Shown in pieces: positions 36,297-44,682 of a stretch of 64,000 nucleotides of DNA. The position numbers were made by a program, and so were the translations under genes. This stretch comes from a bacterium HR33 (GTDB lineage Bacteria > Gemmatimonadota > Gemmatimonadetes > Gemmatimonadales > GWC2-71-9). The notes under the pieces are model-generated. The model saw only the letters and a list, made by a program, of their open reading frames with translations. It did no database searches and had not been told where the DNA came from. Within the stretch, counting starts at the first letter, position 1; each line of letters starts with the position of its first letter. The DNA is taken from positions 930,001 to 994,000 of the forward strand of contig BEIJ01000001.1 in NCBI GenBank assembly GCA_002923375.1, read 5' to 3'.

Positions 36297-38015
36297 CTAG
36301 TCTCCCATAGCCGGCTGCGGCGACAAGCCGGGGGCGGGTTGCTCCTTGGAGAAGGCCCGTTCAGCTAGGCCGCCCAGCCAAAAGATGAAAGCCACCAAGC
36401 CGAGGAAAACGATCACGCAGAGGCTGATCATGTTCGCCGCGTAGCCCAGCGCCGGAGTGGAGGCGTAGGGACTGGTATCGGGGAGCACCTGCCAGACGTG
36501 CCAGTGCTGCCGGATGCCACTTCGCGCAAAGCCCATGAGACCCATGAGCCAGGTGAAGGTCACCGCTAGGATGAACAGCGCGTACTGCGAGCGCTCCGGC
36601 ATCTGGCCCCAGCGAATCTCGCCTTTGGACTCCGCACCGCGCGTCAAGAACAGATCGACCACCGTTACACCGACTATGCACGCGAGCACCGAAAGCACCT
36701 GGTACACGCTGAAACCGATCCTCACGGTGTCGGGGACGAAATAGCCGTATATGCCGAAAAAGACGACGACCACTGCGGCAATCACGAACATAGCGCCCTG
36801 CACCATCGTGCCCTGGCGCGCCCATTCCACCGTAAGGCGCTTGTTCCCCCGGCGGTAGAGCAAGAACGAGAGAAAGGTCGTCAAGATCATCAGATTCACC
36901 GCGGTGTTCTTGGCGCTCATGACCCCCAACACATCCAAGAACGGATGGAACTGGCCTCCCATCGCGGCCTGCTCTTCGCGGGTCACGATCAAAGTGTGCG
37001 GCGTAGCCCACACGATCCAGCACACCACCAGGACCAAAAGCATCCACTTGGTGTACGGAGTGAACCGCTCCGCACCGGGAATCCGCTGCATTCCGATCCA
37101 GAGATAGTAGTTGGCCGCAAGGAAGAGCACCCCGATCAACACCGCCTGCACCACCCACAGCCAGCTCATGAACCCGCCCATCATGGTGATCCCCATGCTC
37201 TGGTCGTAGGCGTAGATCTCGCGGCCCAACCAGTATCCGGCGAACGGCAGCACGATGAACACCGATATAGCGATGAAGTTCCCCACGTAACCCATCCAGT
37301 CGTAATGGGCCCTCTCCTCCGGCGTCTTGGAGGCCAAGAACCGATACGCGGCGTAGGCCGCGGCTACCGTGCCGCCGAAGACCGCGTTGCCCAGCAAGCG
37401 GTGGATATTGATCGGCATCCAGGTTGCATTGGCGATCGCCCCCCACATGGTGACCTCCGGCGGCAGCCCCTGGGCGGTGGCTCCCTCGGGGGGCGACATC
37501 ATGTAGGTGAGCCACCCGTTGGCGATGAACATCACGATGGTGCCCCACACGTTGAGCAAAACGCCCAAACTCCAGTGGAACCACTTGGAGCGGCCGGCGT
37601 TCCAGCGGTCCCAGCCGTAGTAGTAGAGATACAGGGTGAACGACTCGGCGAAGAACAACCCCACGTAGATCCACATCGAGAGACCGAAGATCTGCGTGAG
37701 GTGACCCCAGAAGCGGGGATACAGGGTGGTGAGGAAAAACACCAGCACCGCGCCCCACAGCGCCGTCGCGCTGTAGGCGAAGACCAACAGCCGGGTGAAC
37801 TCCTTGGAAAGCTTGTCGTACTTGGGATCTTTCCCCACGATCCCAATCAGCTCGGTGATCACCGCGAACATGGGAACGCCGAGGACGAACGCGGCGAACA
37901 TGAGGTGGACTTCCGCCGCGATCCACACCGCGGCCCGGGCTCCGATCAAGGGGAAGTGACCGTAGGCGCCGGTAGTATCGGCCGCCGCCTGAACCAGCAG
38001 GAGAAGCTCAGTCAT
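36297..38015 (-). CDS. CydA-like cytochrome bd-family oxidase subunit I
   Basis: 572 aa, at least nine hydrophobic helices, PF01654-type. Heme-ligand His equivalents are H37 (AEVHLMFAAFVLG) and H205 (NIHRLLGN); E124 lies in FFAESFTLYLYYYGWDR. The canonical GRQPW is replaced by SGIRQHW (499-505), and no long Q-loop is evident, so it is probably not a quinol oxidase. No cydB follows; three c-type cytochrome genes do. This fits the quinol-site-lacking branches of the bd superfamily described as OR-C/OR-N. Start ATG 38015 overlaps the radical SAM stop by 8 bp. Confidence 0.85.
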   Translation of the reverse strand: MTELLLLVQAAADTTGAYGHFPLIGARAAVWIAAEVHLMFAAFVLGVPMFAVITELIGIVGKDPKYDKLSKEFTRLLVFAYSATALWGAVLVFFLTTLYPRFWGHLTQIFGLSMWIYVGLFFAESFTLYLYYYGWDRWNAGRSKWFHWSLGVLLNVWGTIVMFIANGWLTYMMSPPEGATAQGLPPEVTMWGAIANATWMPINIHRLLGNAVFGGTVAAAYAAYRFLASKTPEERAHYDWMGYVGNFIAISVFIVLPFAGYWLGREIYAYDQSMGITMMGGFMSWLWVVQAVLIGVLFLAANYYLWIGMQRIPGAERFTPYTKWMLLVLVVCWIVWATPHTLIVTREEQAAMGGQFHPFLDVLGVMSAKNTAVNLMILTTFLSFLLYRRGNKRLTVEWARQGTMVQGAMFVIAAVVVVFFGIYGYFVPDTVRIGFSVYQVLSVLACIVGVTVVDLFLTRGAESKGEIRWGQMPERSQYALFILAVTFTWLMGLMGFARSGIRQHWHVWQVLPDTSPYASTPALGYAANMISLCVIVFLGLVAFIFWLGGLAERAFSKEQPAPGLSPQPAMGD

Positions 38016-39342
38016 CGTCCCGCGCAAAGAATGGAAGTTTCTTGGAAAAATCCACCGGCATTTTTTCTCGCACCTCCCGCATCAGTTCCGGAGTGATCCG
38101 ATCGATTCCCCGGCTGCGGGCGTAATCTTCCAGCCGCTGTATCACCACGCCCCGCACAAAGGAGGGAATCCGCGCCAGCCTGGCTTCCGCCTCCTCGGTC
38201 CAAACCAGTTTGCGCTCCACCTGCATCCCGTAGGTCACCGCCCGAGCTCGCTGTATCACGGGACGACTCCCGTCCGGCCGATAGGCGCAGGAAGGATCTT
38301 CCGCCAGTGGATCGCCCTCCAATGCAAAAGCCCGCGCGCGGCACCCGCCGCAAATCTTGCGGTACTCGCAGATGCCGCAGCGCCCTCCCAGACGCCCCTC
38401 CCTAAGCGCGCCGAAAAGCGGAGACTCGTTCCACACTCGCGCGAACGGCTCCCGCCGCAGATCTCCGGCCGAAAGCGGCAGATAAGGACAGGGAGTAAGC
38501 CTGCCGTCGGGAGTGACCCGGCAATACTGGATACCGCAAGGACATCGGGTCTCGTAGTTCAGCACCGGGGAGTCGGGAGCCCGCTGGTGCACCAGGCGCA
38601 TGAAATGGGGCGCGCACTTGGCGCGCACCATGAGCCGGCCCAGATACCGAACCTGGAGATCCACCAGCCGGCTGAGCAGCTCTTCGTAGTCTTCCGGGGA
38701 GAGATCCTTCAGTCCCCGGCCCCGCCCGGTAGAAACCAAAAAGTAGGCGTTGAAGGCGACCGCCCCCTGATCCGCCGACCAAGCCACCAGATCCTCCAAC
38801 TCGTCGCGATTGGCCTTGGTGAGCGTGGTCTGAACCACGAAATCGATCCGGTGGCGGCGGAGCAGCTCCACCGCGCTCAACGTGGCCGAAAGAGCTCCGT
38901 GACCGCGGCGGAAGTTGTCGTGATAGCGCGCCTTCAGAGAATCGACGCTTATGGCAAAGCCGCTGACTCCCGCCGCCTTGAGCTCCGAAAGCCGGGTGCC
39001 GTCCAAAAGCGTTCCATTGGTACCCACCACCACCGTCGCTCCCTTCGCGGAAGCGAACCGGGCTATCTCCGCCAAGTCGGAGCGCAACAGAGGCTCCCCC
39101 CCCGACAATATGAACATCGGCGCGGGGTTGACCTCCAAGATCTCTTCCATGATCCTCAGCACCTCGGCGGTATCGAGCTCCCCCTCCCCGCCCCTTTCGG
39201 GACCCGCCGAGATGTAGCAGTGAGCACACTCCAGATTGCAGCGCCGCGTGAGATTCCACGCCACCACGTGCGGCAGGTACACCCCTTCCGCTGCCGGGCG
39301 CGGTGTGAGCGAGAACCGCTCCAAAGCGCCGACCGAAGTCAC
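38008..39342 (-). CDS. Radical SAM/SPASM protein with C-terminal PCP_red domain
   Basis: 444 aa, GTG start. The [4Fe-4S]-SAM motif RRCNLECAHC has C35, C39 and C42, then GGEPLL. A SPASM region (about 275-345) has seven or more Cys (RCPCGIQYC, CPYL, CGICEYRKICGGCRA) for auxiliary clusters, as in NirJ/AhbD heme-modifying enzymes. Residues about 385-435 (WTEEAEARLARIPSFVRGVV...ITPELMREVREKM) are a PCP_red domain, known from the protochlorophyllide reductase 57-kDa subunit. Its position directly before the CydA-like gene suggests it builds or alters a tetrapyrrole or a peptide cofactor for the oxidase; the substrate is not determined. Confidence 0.85.
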   Translation of the reverse strand: MTSVGALERFSLTPRPAAEGVYLPHVVAWNLTRRCNLECAHCYISAGPERGGEGELDTAEVLRIMEEILEVNPAPMFILSGGEPLLRSDLAEIARFASAKGATVVVGTNGTLLDGTRLSELKAAGVSGFAISVDSLKARYHDNFRRGHGALSATLSAVELLRRHRIDFVVQTTLTKANRDELEDLVAWSADQGAVAFNAYFLVSTGRGRGLKDLSPEDYEELLSRLVDLQVRYLGRLMVRAKCAPHFMRLVHQRAPDSPVLNYETRCPCGIQYCRVTPDGRLTPCPYLPLSAGDLRREPFARVWNESPLFGALREGRLGGRCGICEYRKICGGCRARAFALEGDPLAEDPSCAYRPDGSRPVIQRARAVTYGMQVERKLVWTEEAEARLARIPSFVRGVVIQRLEDYARSRGIDRITPELMREVREKMPVDFSKKLPFFARDDD

Positions 39343-39344
39343 GG

Positions 39345-41342
39345 TTACATCTCTTCTTTCGAGGAACGCTCGAGGAATTCCTCCACCGCCCGCCTCGCCT
39401 CCGCCGGAGTTACCGTCTTGAAATCAACCGGACACTTGGACATCCGCTCGTCTATATCCCGAATAGGACAGCGGCTCACACCCGCCGCCTTGGCTTCTTC
39501 GATAAATCGCCGCATCTCCGGCGACAACCCATCCACCCCTTCGGCAGCCGCCTTTAGCTGCTTGGCCTCGAGCTCCTTGAACATCACCAGCATCGTCTCC
39601 ACGTCGAACTCGTCGGCCTCGATCATCGCCTGCTTGTTCTCGTCCATCACCCGGGTGGTGATTCGCCAGTAGCCGTGTTCTTTGGCGAACCGCTCCACCA
39701 CGTTCCGGGCCAGCGGGCGGGCGATCAGAGGAACCAGCCTCAGCCGCTCGTACGCCTCCACCGTCCAGACCGGAGGATCGTTCGGAGTGCGCTGTCGCAG
39801 CATCGTCCGGCCGGTCACCGGACAGCGCGCCTCCACCATCGGCGGCTCGCTCACCTCGTCGCCGTCGTGACCCTGCACCACCGTCCGCTTCATCGCTTCC
39901 TCGGCCTTGAGCTCCGCCAGCGCCAACTCCTCCGCCGTTCCGATACCCATGATGAGCTGCATGTGAGTGGGCAGAAGCTTCTTGATCGCCTCGTCCAGCC
40001 GCGCGTTGGTCACCACCGGAAGACCCCCGTCACCGTTGCCGTAATGCTCCAGGACGTACTCCTCCACCGCCTTCCGGGCGATCCCCAACGCGAAAGGTGG
40101 AACCCGCAGAATCCTGACCTCTGCCTCCGGAGCCCACTCCAAACCGGTCACCCCGTCCTCCTCGATCCAGGGAATCTCCTCGGGACGGACTCCGGCGGTG
40201 CCGATCAAAAGCACATTGCAGGGAGCCAGCCGCACCAAGTTTTCCGCCTGCGAGCCCAGGTCCGTGCCCTCGATGCGGTGCGCTCCGTGCCGGGCTATCA
40301 CCAGAAGACTGGGATCGATCTCCTCCGCCCACTGGAGTATGACCTGGAACGGCTTGCCGATCAAAATCTGCGTCTTGAGCTCCACGTCGGGATATTCCCG
40401 AGCCATCACCTCCGCCCGCTTGATGTTCGCCTGCGCCAGCTTGAGAAGTCCCTTGTCGATGATGTTGTTGTGCAGCTCTTCTTGCTCTTCGAACTTGAAA
40501 ACTTTGGAAGCCTGCTCGGACAGGACGTAGCGAATGTTGCCGAAGACGGCGTGGTGGTATTCCACATCGAAGGCGCTGCACACGTACAAGGTGGCTCCGA
40601 AAGCGCGGGCCAACTCCAGCGCCGCCTTCATCCCGCGATAGGAATACGCCGACCCGTCCACGCATACCAAAAATTTCCCGCCCGCCAGAGGGCGGCCGTC
40701 CCGGACGATGAGCAAATCCTTCTGGATCCCCTTTACTACCCGCGCCGTAACCCCGCCCAGCTGGCTCAAAGGCTGCTTCCCGATTCCGTGGGCGCCCATC
40801 ACCACCAGATCGTAAGAGCGACCGGTGGAGCCGGCGAGTTTCTCTTCCGGTTCCTCGTCCTCCGCCACCAACCTGCCATCCTCGCCGATTCTCACATCCC
40901 CGCGCATGCGGGCCCCGCCGTCGTACTTGTCGGCGATGTTGGGATCGAATCCTATGAGACTGGGAAGCCTGCCTTCTCCCCGGTTCGCCTCCCGGATTAT
41001 CTCCTCGTAGTTGATCCCTTCGAGGAGCTGGCGCCGCATGGGAATACCCGCTTCGCGGCAGCGGCGGTCCACCTGATCGAGAAAAGAGTCCGAAATCAGC
41101 TGCAGCCCTTTCTCGATCAGCTTATCGTGAATCTTGCGCTGGCGCTTTATCTCCTCGGGAGTCTGAAACTTGGCGGGAAGTCCGGTCTCCAACTGGCGGA
41201 ACCGGACGTCGTGAAGGCGAGCGGCGTAGACGTGATTGCCGGTGATCCTGCCGCCGAATCGCCGGCAAATCTCGATGGCGCGCTCCACCGCCCAGTCGGA
41301 ATGCTGGGAGTTGTCCACCGGAACCAAGAGCTCGCGATACAC
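39345..41342 (-). CDS. Tandem universal stress protein with two PCP_red-like domains
   Basis: 665 aa from the GTG at 41342, which follows AGGAGG by 6 bases; the longer frame starts at 41378. Two USP domains are visible (about 1-240: YRELLVPVDNSQHSDWAVERA; about 240-395: FLVCVDGSAYSYRGMKAALELA to RLAPCNVLLIG). Two PCP_red-like segments follow: WAPEAEVRILRVPPFALGIA (about 410) and WTVEAYERLRLVPLIARPLA (about 530). Between them a pair of Cys-containing motifs occurs (RCPVTGRTM), and a C-terminal tail has CPIRDIDERMSKCPVDF. This domain combination is unfamiliar to me. Two bp upstream of the radical SAM gene, so co-translated. Confidence 0.8.
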   Translation of the reverse strand: MYRELLVPVDNSQHSDWAVERAIEICRRFGGRITGNHVYAARLHDVRFRQLETGLPAKFQTPEEIKRQRKIHDKLIEKGLQLISDSFLDQVDRRCREAGIPMRRQLLEGINYEEIIREANRGEGRLPSLIGFDPNIADKYDGGARMRGDVRIGEDGRLVAEDEEPEEKLAGSTGRSYDLVVMGAHGIGKQPLSQLGGVTARVVKGIQKDLLIVRDGRPLAGGKFLVCVDGSAYSYRGMKAALELARAFGATLYVCSAFDVEYHHAVFGNIRYVLSEQASKVFKFEEQEELHNNIIDKGLLKLAQANIKRAEVMAREYPDVELKTQILIGKPFQVILQWAEEIDPSLLVIARHGAHRIEGTDLGSQAENLVRLAPCNVLLIGTAGVRPEEIPWIEEDGVTGLEWAPEAEVRILRVPPFALGIARKAVEEYVLEHYGNGDGGLPVVTNARLDEAIKKLLPTHMQLIMGIGTAEELALAELKAEEAMKRTVVQGHDGDEVSEPPMVEARCPVTGRTMLRQRTPNDPPVWTVEAYERLRLVPLIARPLARNVVERFAKEHGYWRITTRVMDENKQAMIEADEFDVETMLVMFKELEAKQLKAAAEGVDGLSPEMRRFIEEAKAAGVSRCPIRDIDERMSKCPVDFKTVTPAEARRAVEEFLERSSKEEM

Positions 41343-41448
41343 GATCCCTCCTGTCGCATGACTGGCAGACAACCGCACCGGGGACTCTAGAAAACCCGCC
41401 CCCGGCCCCCCTCAGCCGGCGCGAGTATGAACCGCGCCCCCCGAACTG

Positions 41449-41697
41449 TCAAGGGACCAACTGCCGGCCCTCCGAATCCAACACGCTCAAGGCGTCCACC
41501 GGGCACGCCTGGCACGCCCTGAGCAGCTCCTCTCGGCTCACCCGCTCCGGCGCGGCAAATTCCACCACGTCCTGCCCGTCCAAGCGAAACGCTTCCGGAG
41601 CGGCCTCTACGCACTCGCCGAATCCGACACACAAGGTCCGATCTATTCTGATCTTCAGACCGTGAACCTGTCTCTCTTCTACGTCAGCCATCTGCAC
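41449..41697 (-). CDS. Small ferredoxin
   Basis: 82 aa. CVGFGEC followed by CQACPVDAL is the layout of single-cluster ferredoxins with a missing or replaced second Cys (P450-type [3Fe-4S]/[4Fe-4S]). Acidic surface. Likely donates electrons to the radical SAM enzyme two genes on. Confidence 0.85.
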   Translation of the reverse strand: MQMADVEERQVHGLKIRIDRTLCVGFGECVEAAPEAFRLDGQDVVEFAAPERVSREELLRACQACPVDALSVLDSEGRQLVP

Positions 41698-41718
41698 TTC
41701 GCTCCAAGATGCGTCACC

Positions 41719-42147
41719 TTACATACCTTCCAGACCCAAGTCCTCCCGCGCTCGGTCCATCACCGAAGGGGTGATCTCCGCGATTCCCCGCGCGGCGGCG
41801 TAGTCGGTGTAGAGCTTCTTGACCATCCCCCGCACGAAAGCGGGAACCCGGGAAAGACGCTCCTTCGCCTCCTCGCTCCAGACCGGAACGCTACGCGCTC
41901 CGCTCAACACCTCTTCGCCGCCCACCATCATACTACGCACCAGCTCCATAGGTTTCTCCTGCAGGGTGCTTCCCCCGACTTTCACCCCCAGGGCCTCCAC
42001 CAACTGGGTCTCCATGGGATTGGCCAAGAGGGCGATGCGGCGCCCGCAGCCGGGACAGGAAAAGGCGGCGCTGAAAGTCCCGTCTCCGGGAACTTCCCGC
42101 TCCTCGAACACCATGCGCTCGTTGCACTCCAGGCAGAGAAACTTCAC
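41719..42147 (-). CDS. Zinc-ribbon protein with PCP_red domain
   Basis: 142 aa. Two CxxC pairs (CLECNE at 5-8 and CPGCGRR at 31-34) form a zinc-ribbon or rubredoxin-like knuckle. The C-terminal domain (WSEEAKERLSRVPAFVRGMV...ITPSVMDRAREDLGL) is a third protein's PCP_red domain, matching the one in the radical SAM gene closely. Start overlaps the Mrp-like ATPase stop (ATGA). A small adaptor or metal-transfer role is plausible. Confidence 0.8.
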   Translation of the reverse strand: MKFLCLECNERMVFEEREVPGDGTFSAAFSCPGCGRRIALLANPMETQLVEALGVKVGGSTLQEKPMELVRSMMVGGEEVLSGARSVPVWSEEAKERLSRVPAFVRGMVKKLYTDYAAARGIAEITPSVMDRAREDLGLEGM

Positions 42148-42995
42148 CCCAACAGCTCCAGCAAGCGGTCCGCGATCTCGCCGATCTCCCTCCGTTCGGA
42201 GCCCAAGAACACCGAAGCCCCGCGAGGCTCAAACGGGAGCCGCCCCAGTACCGAAAGCCCGAATTCCCCGGCCAGCTCTTCCGCGGCGGAACCTCGGAAG
42301 AGCGGATGTTCTCCCCCACATCCCGGGCACCGGTAACTGCTCATGTTTTCCACCACACCCAAGAGCCGCACCCCCGCCTCCTTCGCCGCGCGCATCGCGC
42401 GGGACACCGCCCGCCGCGACTCTTCGCTGGGAATGGTCACCGCCACCGCACCGCTGAGCCGCGGCACCAGCTCCGCCAGATCCTGCATCTGGGAGGCACC
42501 GGGCGGAAGATCGATCAGCAAAAAGTCCAGCGGTCCCCATTCTACGTCGCTTAAAAATTCCCGCAACACTCCCGCTTCCAGCGCGCCGCGCCACACGAAA
42601 CGCTCGCCCGCCGGCTCCTTCCAGCGCAGCGGTTCGCCTTCGGGCAACAAGAGATCCGCCGAGAACACCTGGATTCCAGCCCTGCCTGCAGCGGGCGTTA
42701 CCGTCTGCCCGCGCGCGCCGAGGGGTCCCCGCGCATCCAGCAGCGCCGCCACCGTAGGGCCCGCCAGATCTGCGTCCAGCACGCCGATGCGATCGAAACG
42801 CTGCGCCAGCTCCCCGGCCAGCACCGCGGTGAAATAACTCTTACCCACTCCCCCCTTGCCGCTCATCACCGCCACCACCCGCCTCACCTGCGCCAAACGT
42901 TGTTCCACCCGCTCCCTCTGCGCCAGCACCTGCTCCAGCAACCGGGAGCGATCCTCGCCACCAACCTCGTGATATCGGGGCAGACGCGGGCTCAT
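42144..42995 (-). CDS. Mrp/NBP35-type P-loop ATPase
   Basis: 283 aa. The deviant Walker A is MSGKGGVGKSYFTAVLAGEL, with IGVLDADLAGPTV and LIDLPPGASQ typical of ApbC/Mrp/MinD ATPases. A CPGC (near 227-230) matches the bridging-cluster CxxC of Mrp/Nbp35 scaffold proteins. Such proteins assemble or transfer iron-sulphur clusters. In this run it precedes the zinc-ribbon, ferredoxin and radical SAM genes and probably serves their cluster loading. Confidence 0.85.
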   Translation of the reverse strand: MSPRLPRYHEVGGEDRSRLLEQVLAQRERVEQRLAQVRRVVAVMSGKGGVGKSYFTAVLAGELAQRFDRIGVLDADLAGPTVAALLDARGPLGARGQTVTPAAGRAGIQVFSADLLLPEGEPLRWKEPAGERFVWRGALEAGVLREFLSDVEWGPLDFLLIDLPPGASQMQDLAELVPRLSGAVAVTIPSEESRRAVSRAMRAAKEAGVRLLGVVENMSSYRCPGCGGEHPLFRGSAAEELAGEFGLSVLGRLPFEPRGASVFLGSERREIGEIADRLLELLG

Positions 42996-42999
42996 CGAA

Positions 43000-43404
43000 C
43001 TACAAATCCCAGCCGGCCCGAGCCAGCATCCAGAGGTTGATGATCACCACCACCAGCGCCGTGAGATAGAATTCCGGTGACAGGCGCTGCTCGGGAGGCG
43101 GCAGAAAGGCACCCTCGATGAGAAAGGGAACTCTGAAAGCGTGAAGCGCCCAGACCGCCCGGGCGAACCACCGGTTCTGCCAAAACCACAAGCCCCAGAA
43201 CACGAAGGCGACCACCGCCGCACCGATCAACAGCCACAGCCAAACCGGCCCCCGGGCGTCGGAAAGAAATCCCTGCCGCCACATGATCCAGACAGCCGCC
43301 TCGTAGAGGATCCCCACATGGAGATAAACGAAAGCGGCCTGGCGGAACTTGCGCGAGCGCAACGCCGCATTATCCTGAGCGGGAGGCGAGCCTAGAGAAT
43401 CCAT
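43000..43404 (-). CDS. Membrane protein, four helices
   Basis: 134 aa from the ATG at 43404. The longer frame upstream is the shadow of the divergent Cys/His-rich gene. Hydrophobic helices are at about 24-43, 50-71, 78-100 and 110-132. No signature motif. It is the first gene of the long minus-strand run, and its stop is 4 bp before the Mrp-like ATPase start. Confidence 0.65.
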   Translation of the reverse strand: MDSLGSPPAQDNAALRSRKFRQAAFVYLHVGILYEAAVWIMWRQGFLSDARGPVWLWLLIGAAVVAFVFWGLWFWQNRWFARAVWALHAFRVPFLIEGAFLPPPEQRLSPEFYLTALVVVIINLWMLARAGWDL

Positions 43405-43431
43405 GGCGGGAACGATCGCTCCAAACGGCCG

Positions 43432-43440
43432 GTTATAGCA
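43432..43440 (-). promoter_or_regulatory. Possible extended -10 promoter of the 43404-23985 gene run
   Basis: TGCTATAAC on the minus strand is an extended -10 with a start expected about 20 nt before the ATG at 43404. No good -35 box is visible. The gap to the divergent gene (43445) is only about 40 bp, so the promoters overlap. Confidence 0.4.
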
Positions 43441-43444
43441 AGTG

Positions 43445-43798
43445 ATGCGAGCTGGAAGATCGCTCTCGGCGCTTATCCTGGCGTTCGGCCTGGTCCTAGG
43501 CCAGCCGGGCCTCGCCTGCGGCATCGCCTGCATAACCGGCTGGCATCCGGCCGGAAACCAGGAAGCCGCCCACAGCTCGCAGCATCGGAAAAGTAACCAC
43601 CGGGAGCCCGCCCCTTGCCACTCCGCCAGCATAACCGCGGACCACCACGCCCCGTGCACCGGTCTCTCCCCCGCCGCAATAGCACTTCCCGCACTGGCAG
43701 CAGCGGCCGACTGTGAGAGGGAGCAACCGGTCCCAGAATCCGTAAGCTTCGCGCCAGAGGGCCTTAACTCACCTACTCCTCCGCCTCCCCGAGCTTGA
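43445..43798 (+). CDS. Secreted Cys/His-rich small protein
   Basis: 117 aa from the ATG at 43445 (a GTG immediately precedes it). A hydrophobic signal segment (LSALILAFGLVLGQPGLA) is followed by an unusual density of soft metal ligands: Cys in ACGIACITGWH, His in HSSQHRKSNHREPAPCHS, and HHAPC. It ends in a PPPP tail. A metal-binding (copper, zinc or nickel) periplasmic or surface protein is a reasonable guess. No family recognised. The next plus-strand gene is a His-rich barrel. Confidence 0.6.
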   Translation: MRAGRSLSALILAFGLVLGQPGLACGIACITGWHPAGNQEAAHSSQHRKSNHREPAPCHSASITADHHAPCTGLSPAAIALPALAAAADCEREQPVPESVSFAPEGLNSPTPPPPRA

Positions 43799-43868
43799 GC
43801 CTCCTACTCCCATTCAAGCTCAGAGTTTAGGCACGAACTGCTGACCTGTTTTCACAAAGGGAGGTGTC

Positions 43869-44675
43869 ATGCGAAGAACGCTCCTGGCGGCGGGAGCCGC
43901 AGCTGTGTTTTGGACATTACCGGCAGCGGCGCAACATCCGGAACACACTCACGAACACGGCGAGGTCCACTCCCACCGCGGTCCGGGACCGCATTTCATA
44001 GACGCCTTTTTTACCGAAAACGCCTACATCGAACGCAAAGTCCGGCCCGACCTGCTGGCTTCCATAGAGGAAGGCAGCCGGCGCTATACCGCCCACCTCG
44101 AGGTGGAATGGGCGCTCCACCCGGACATCTCCATCATCGTGCACGCGCCGGCACATCACCTGGTGCGCGACGGCCTGCCGGCGGAGACCGGGTTAGGCGA
44201 CATCAGCGTGGGACCCAAGGTCGCCGTGCTCAACGACCGGAGCGCATTCATCCTCTCCCTCGGTGCCGATCTGGAACTGGGCACCGGAGACGAGTCCCGA
44301 GGCTTGGGCGAGGGTCATTCCGCCCTCGCTCCCTTTCTGCTCGCGTGGATCCCTTTCGGAAAGGAACGGCGAGCACTGCTTCAGACCGCCCTGCACGTGG
44401 GTTTCCCTCTCGCTGCGGGTCACGAGGCGCACGGCGAGGCGAGCGCCGCACTATCCTGGACCTCGCCTTTGGGGCTGACGCCGATCTTGGAAGGGATCGT
44501 CGAGTTCGGCTTCGAAGGGGAGGAAACGGATTGGGCCGTGGCCCCGGAGTTTCGCTGGGAGTTCGCCCCGGCGTGGGAGCTGGGAGCGGGAGCCAAGATC
44601 CGCGTATCGGGGCCGGGAGAGGAAAAGTTGCGGTTGACGGTGGGGGCCATTCGCCACTTCCCGCTGCCCCGGTAG
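43869..44675 (+). CDS. Outer-membrane barrel with His-rich N-terminus
   Basis: 268 aa with a GGGAGG six bases before the ATG. Signal peptide to about residue 21 (AAAQ), then HPEHTHEHGEVHSHRGPGPH, a run with eight His in 20. The rest (about 45-268) alternates barrel-type strands (LEVEWALHPDISIIVHA, GDISVGPKVAVLN) and ends with LTVGAIRHFPLPR, without a classical terminal Phe. It is similar in kind to outer-membrane proteins of heavy-metal or phenol-transport families (COG4313-like). The His run may bind Zn2+, Cu2+ or Ni2+. Confidence 0.65.
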   Translation: MRRTLLAAGAAAVFWTLPAAAQHPEHTHEHGEVHSHRGPGPHFIDAFFTENAYIERKVRPDLLASIEEGSRRYTAHLEVEWALHPDISIIVHAPAHHLVRDGLPAETGLGDISVGPKVAVLNDRSAFILSLGADLELGTGDESRGLGEGHSALAPFLLAWIPFGKERRALLQTALHVGFPLAAGHEAHGEASAALSWTSPLGLTPILEGIVEFGFEGEETDWAVAPEFRWEFAPAWELGAGAKIRVSGPGEEKLRLTVGAIRHFPLPR

Positions 44676-44682
44676 GCCGGCC

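Noticed and set aside
36297-38015. Standard cytochrome bd quinol oxidase
   Set aside because: GRQPW is not conserved, no Q-loop is evident and cydB is absent.
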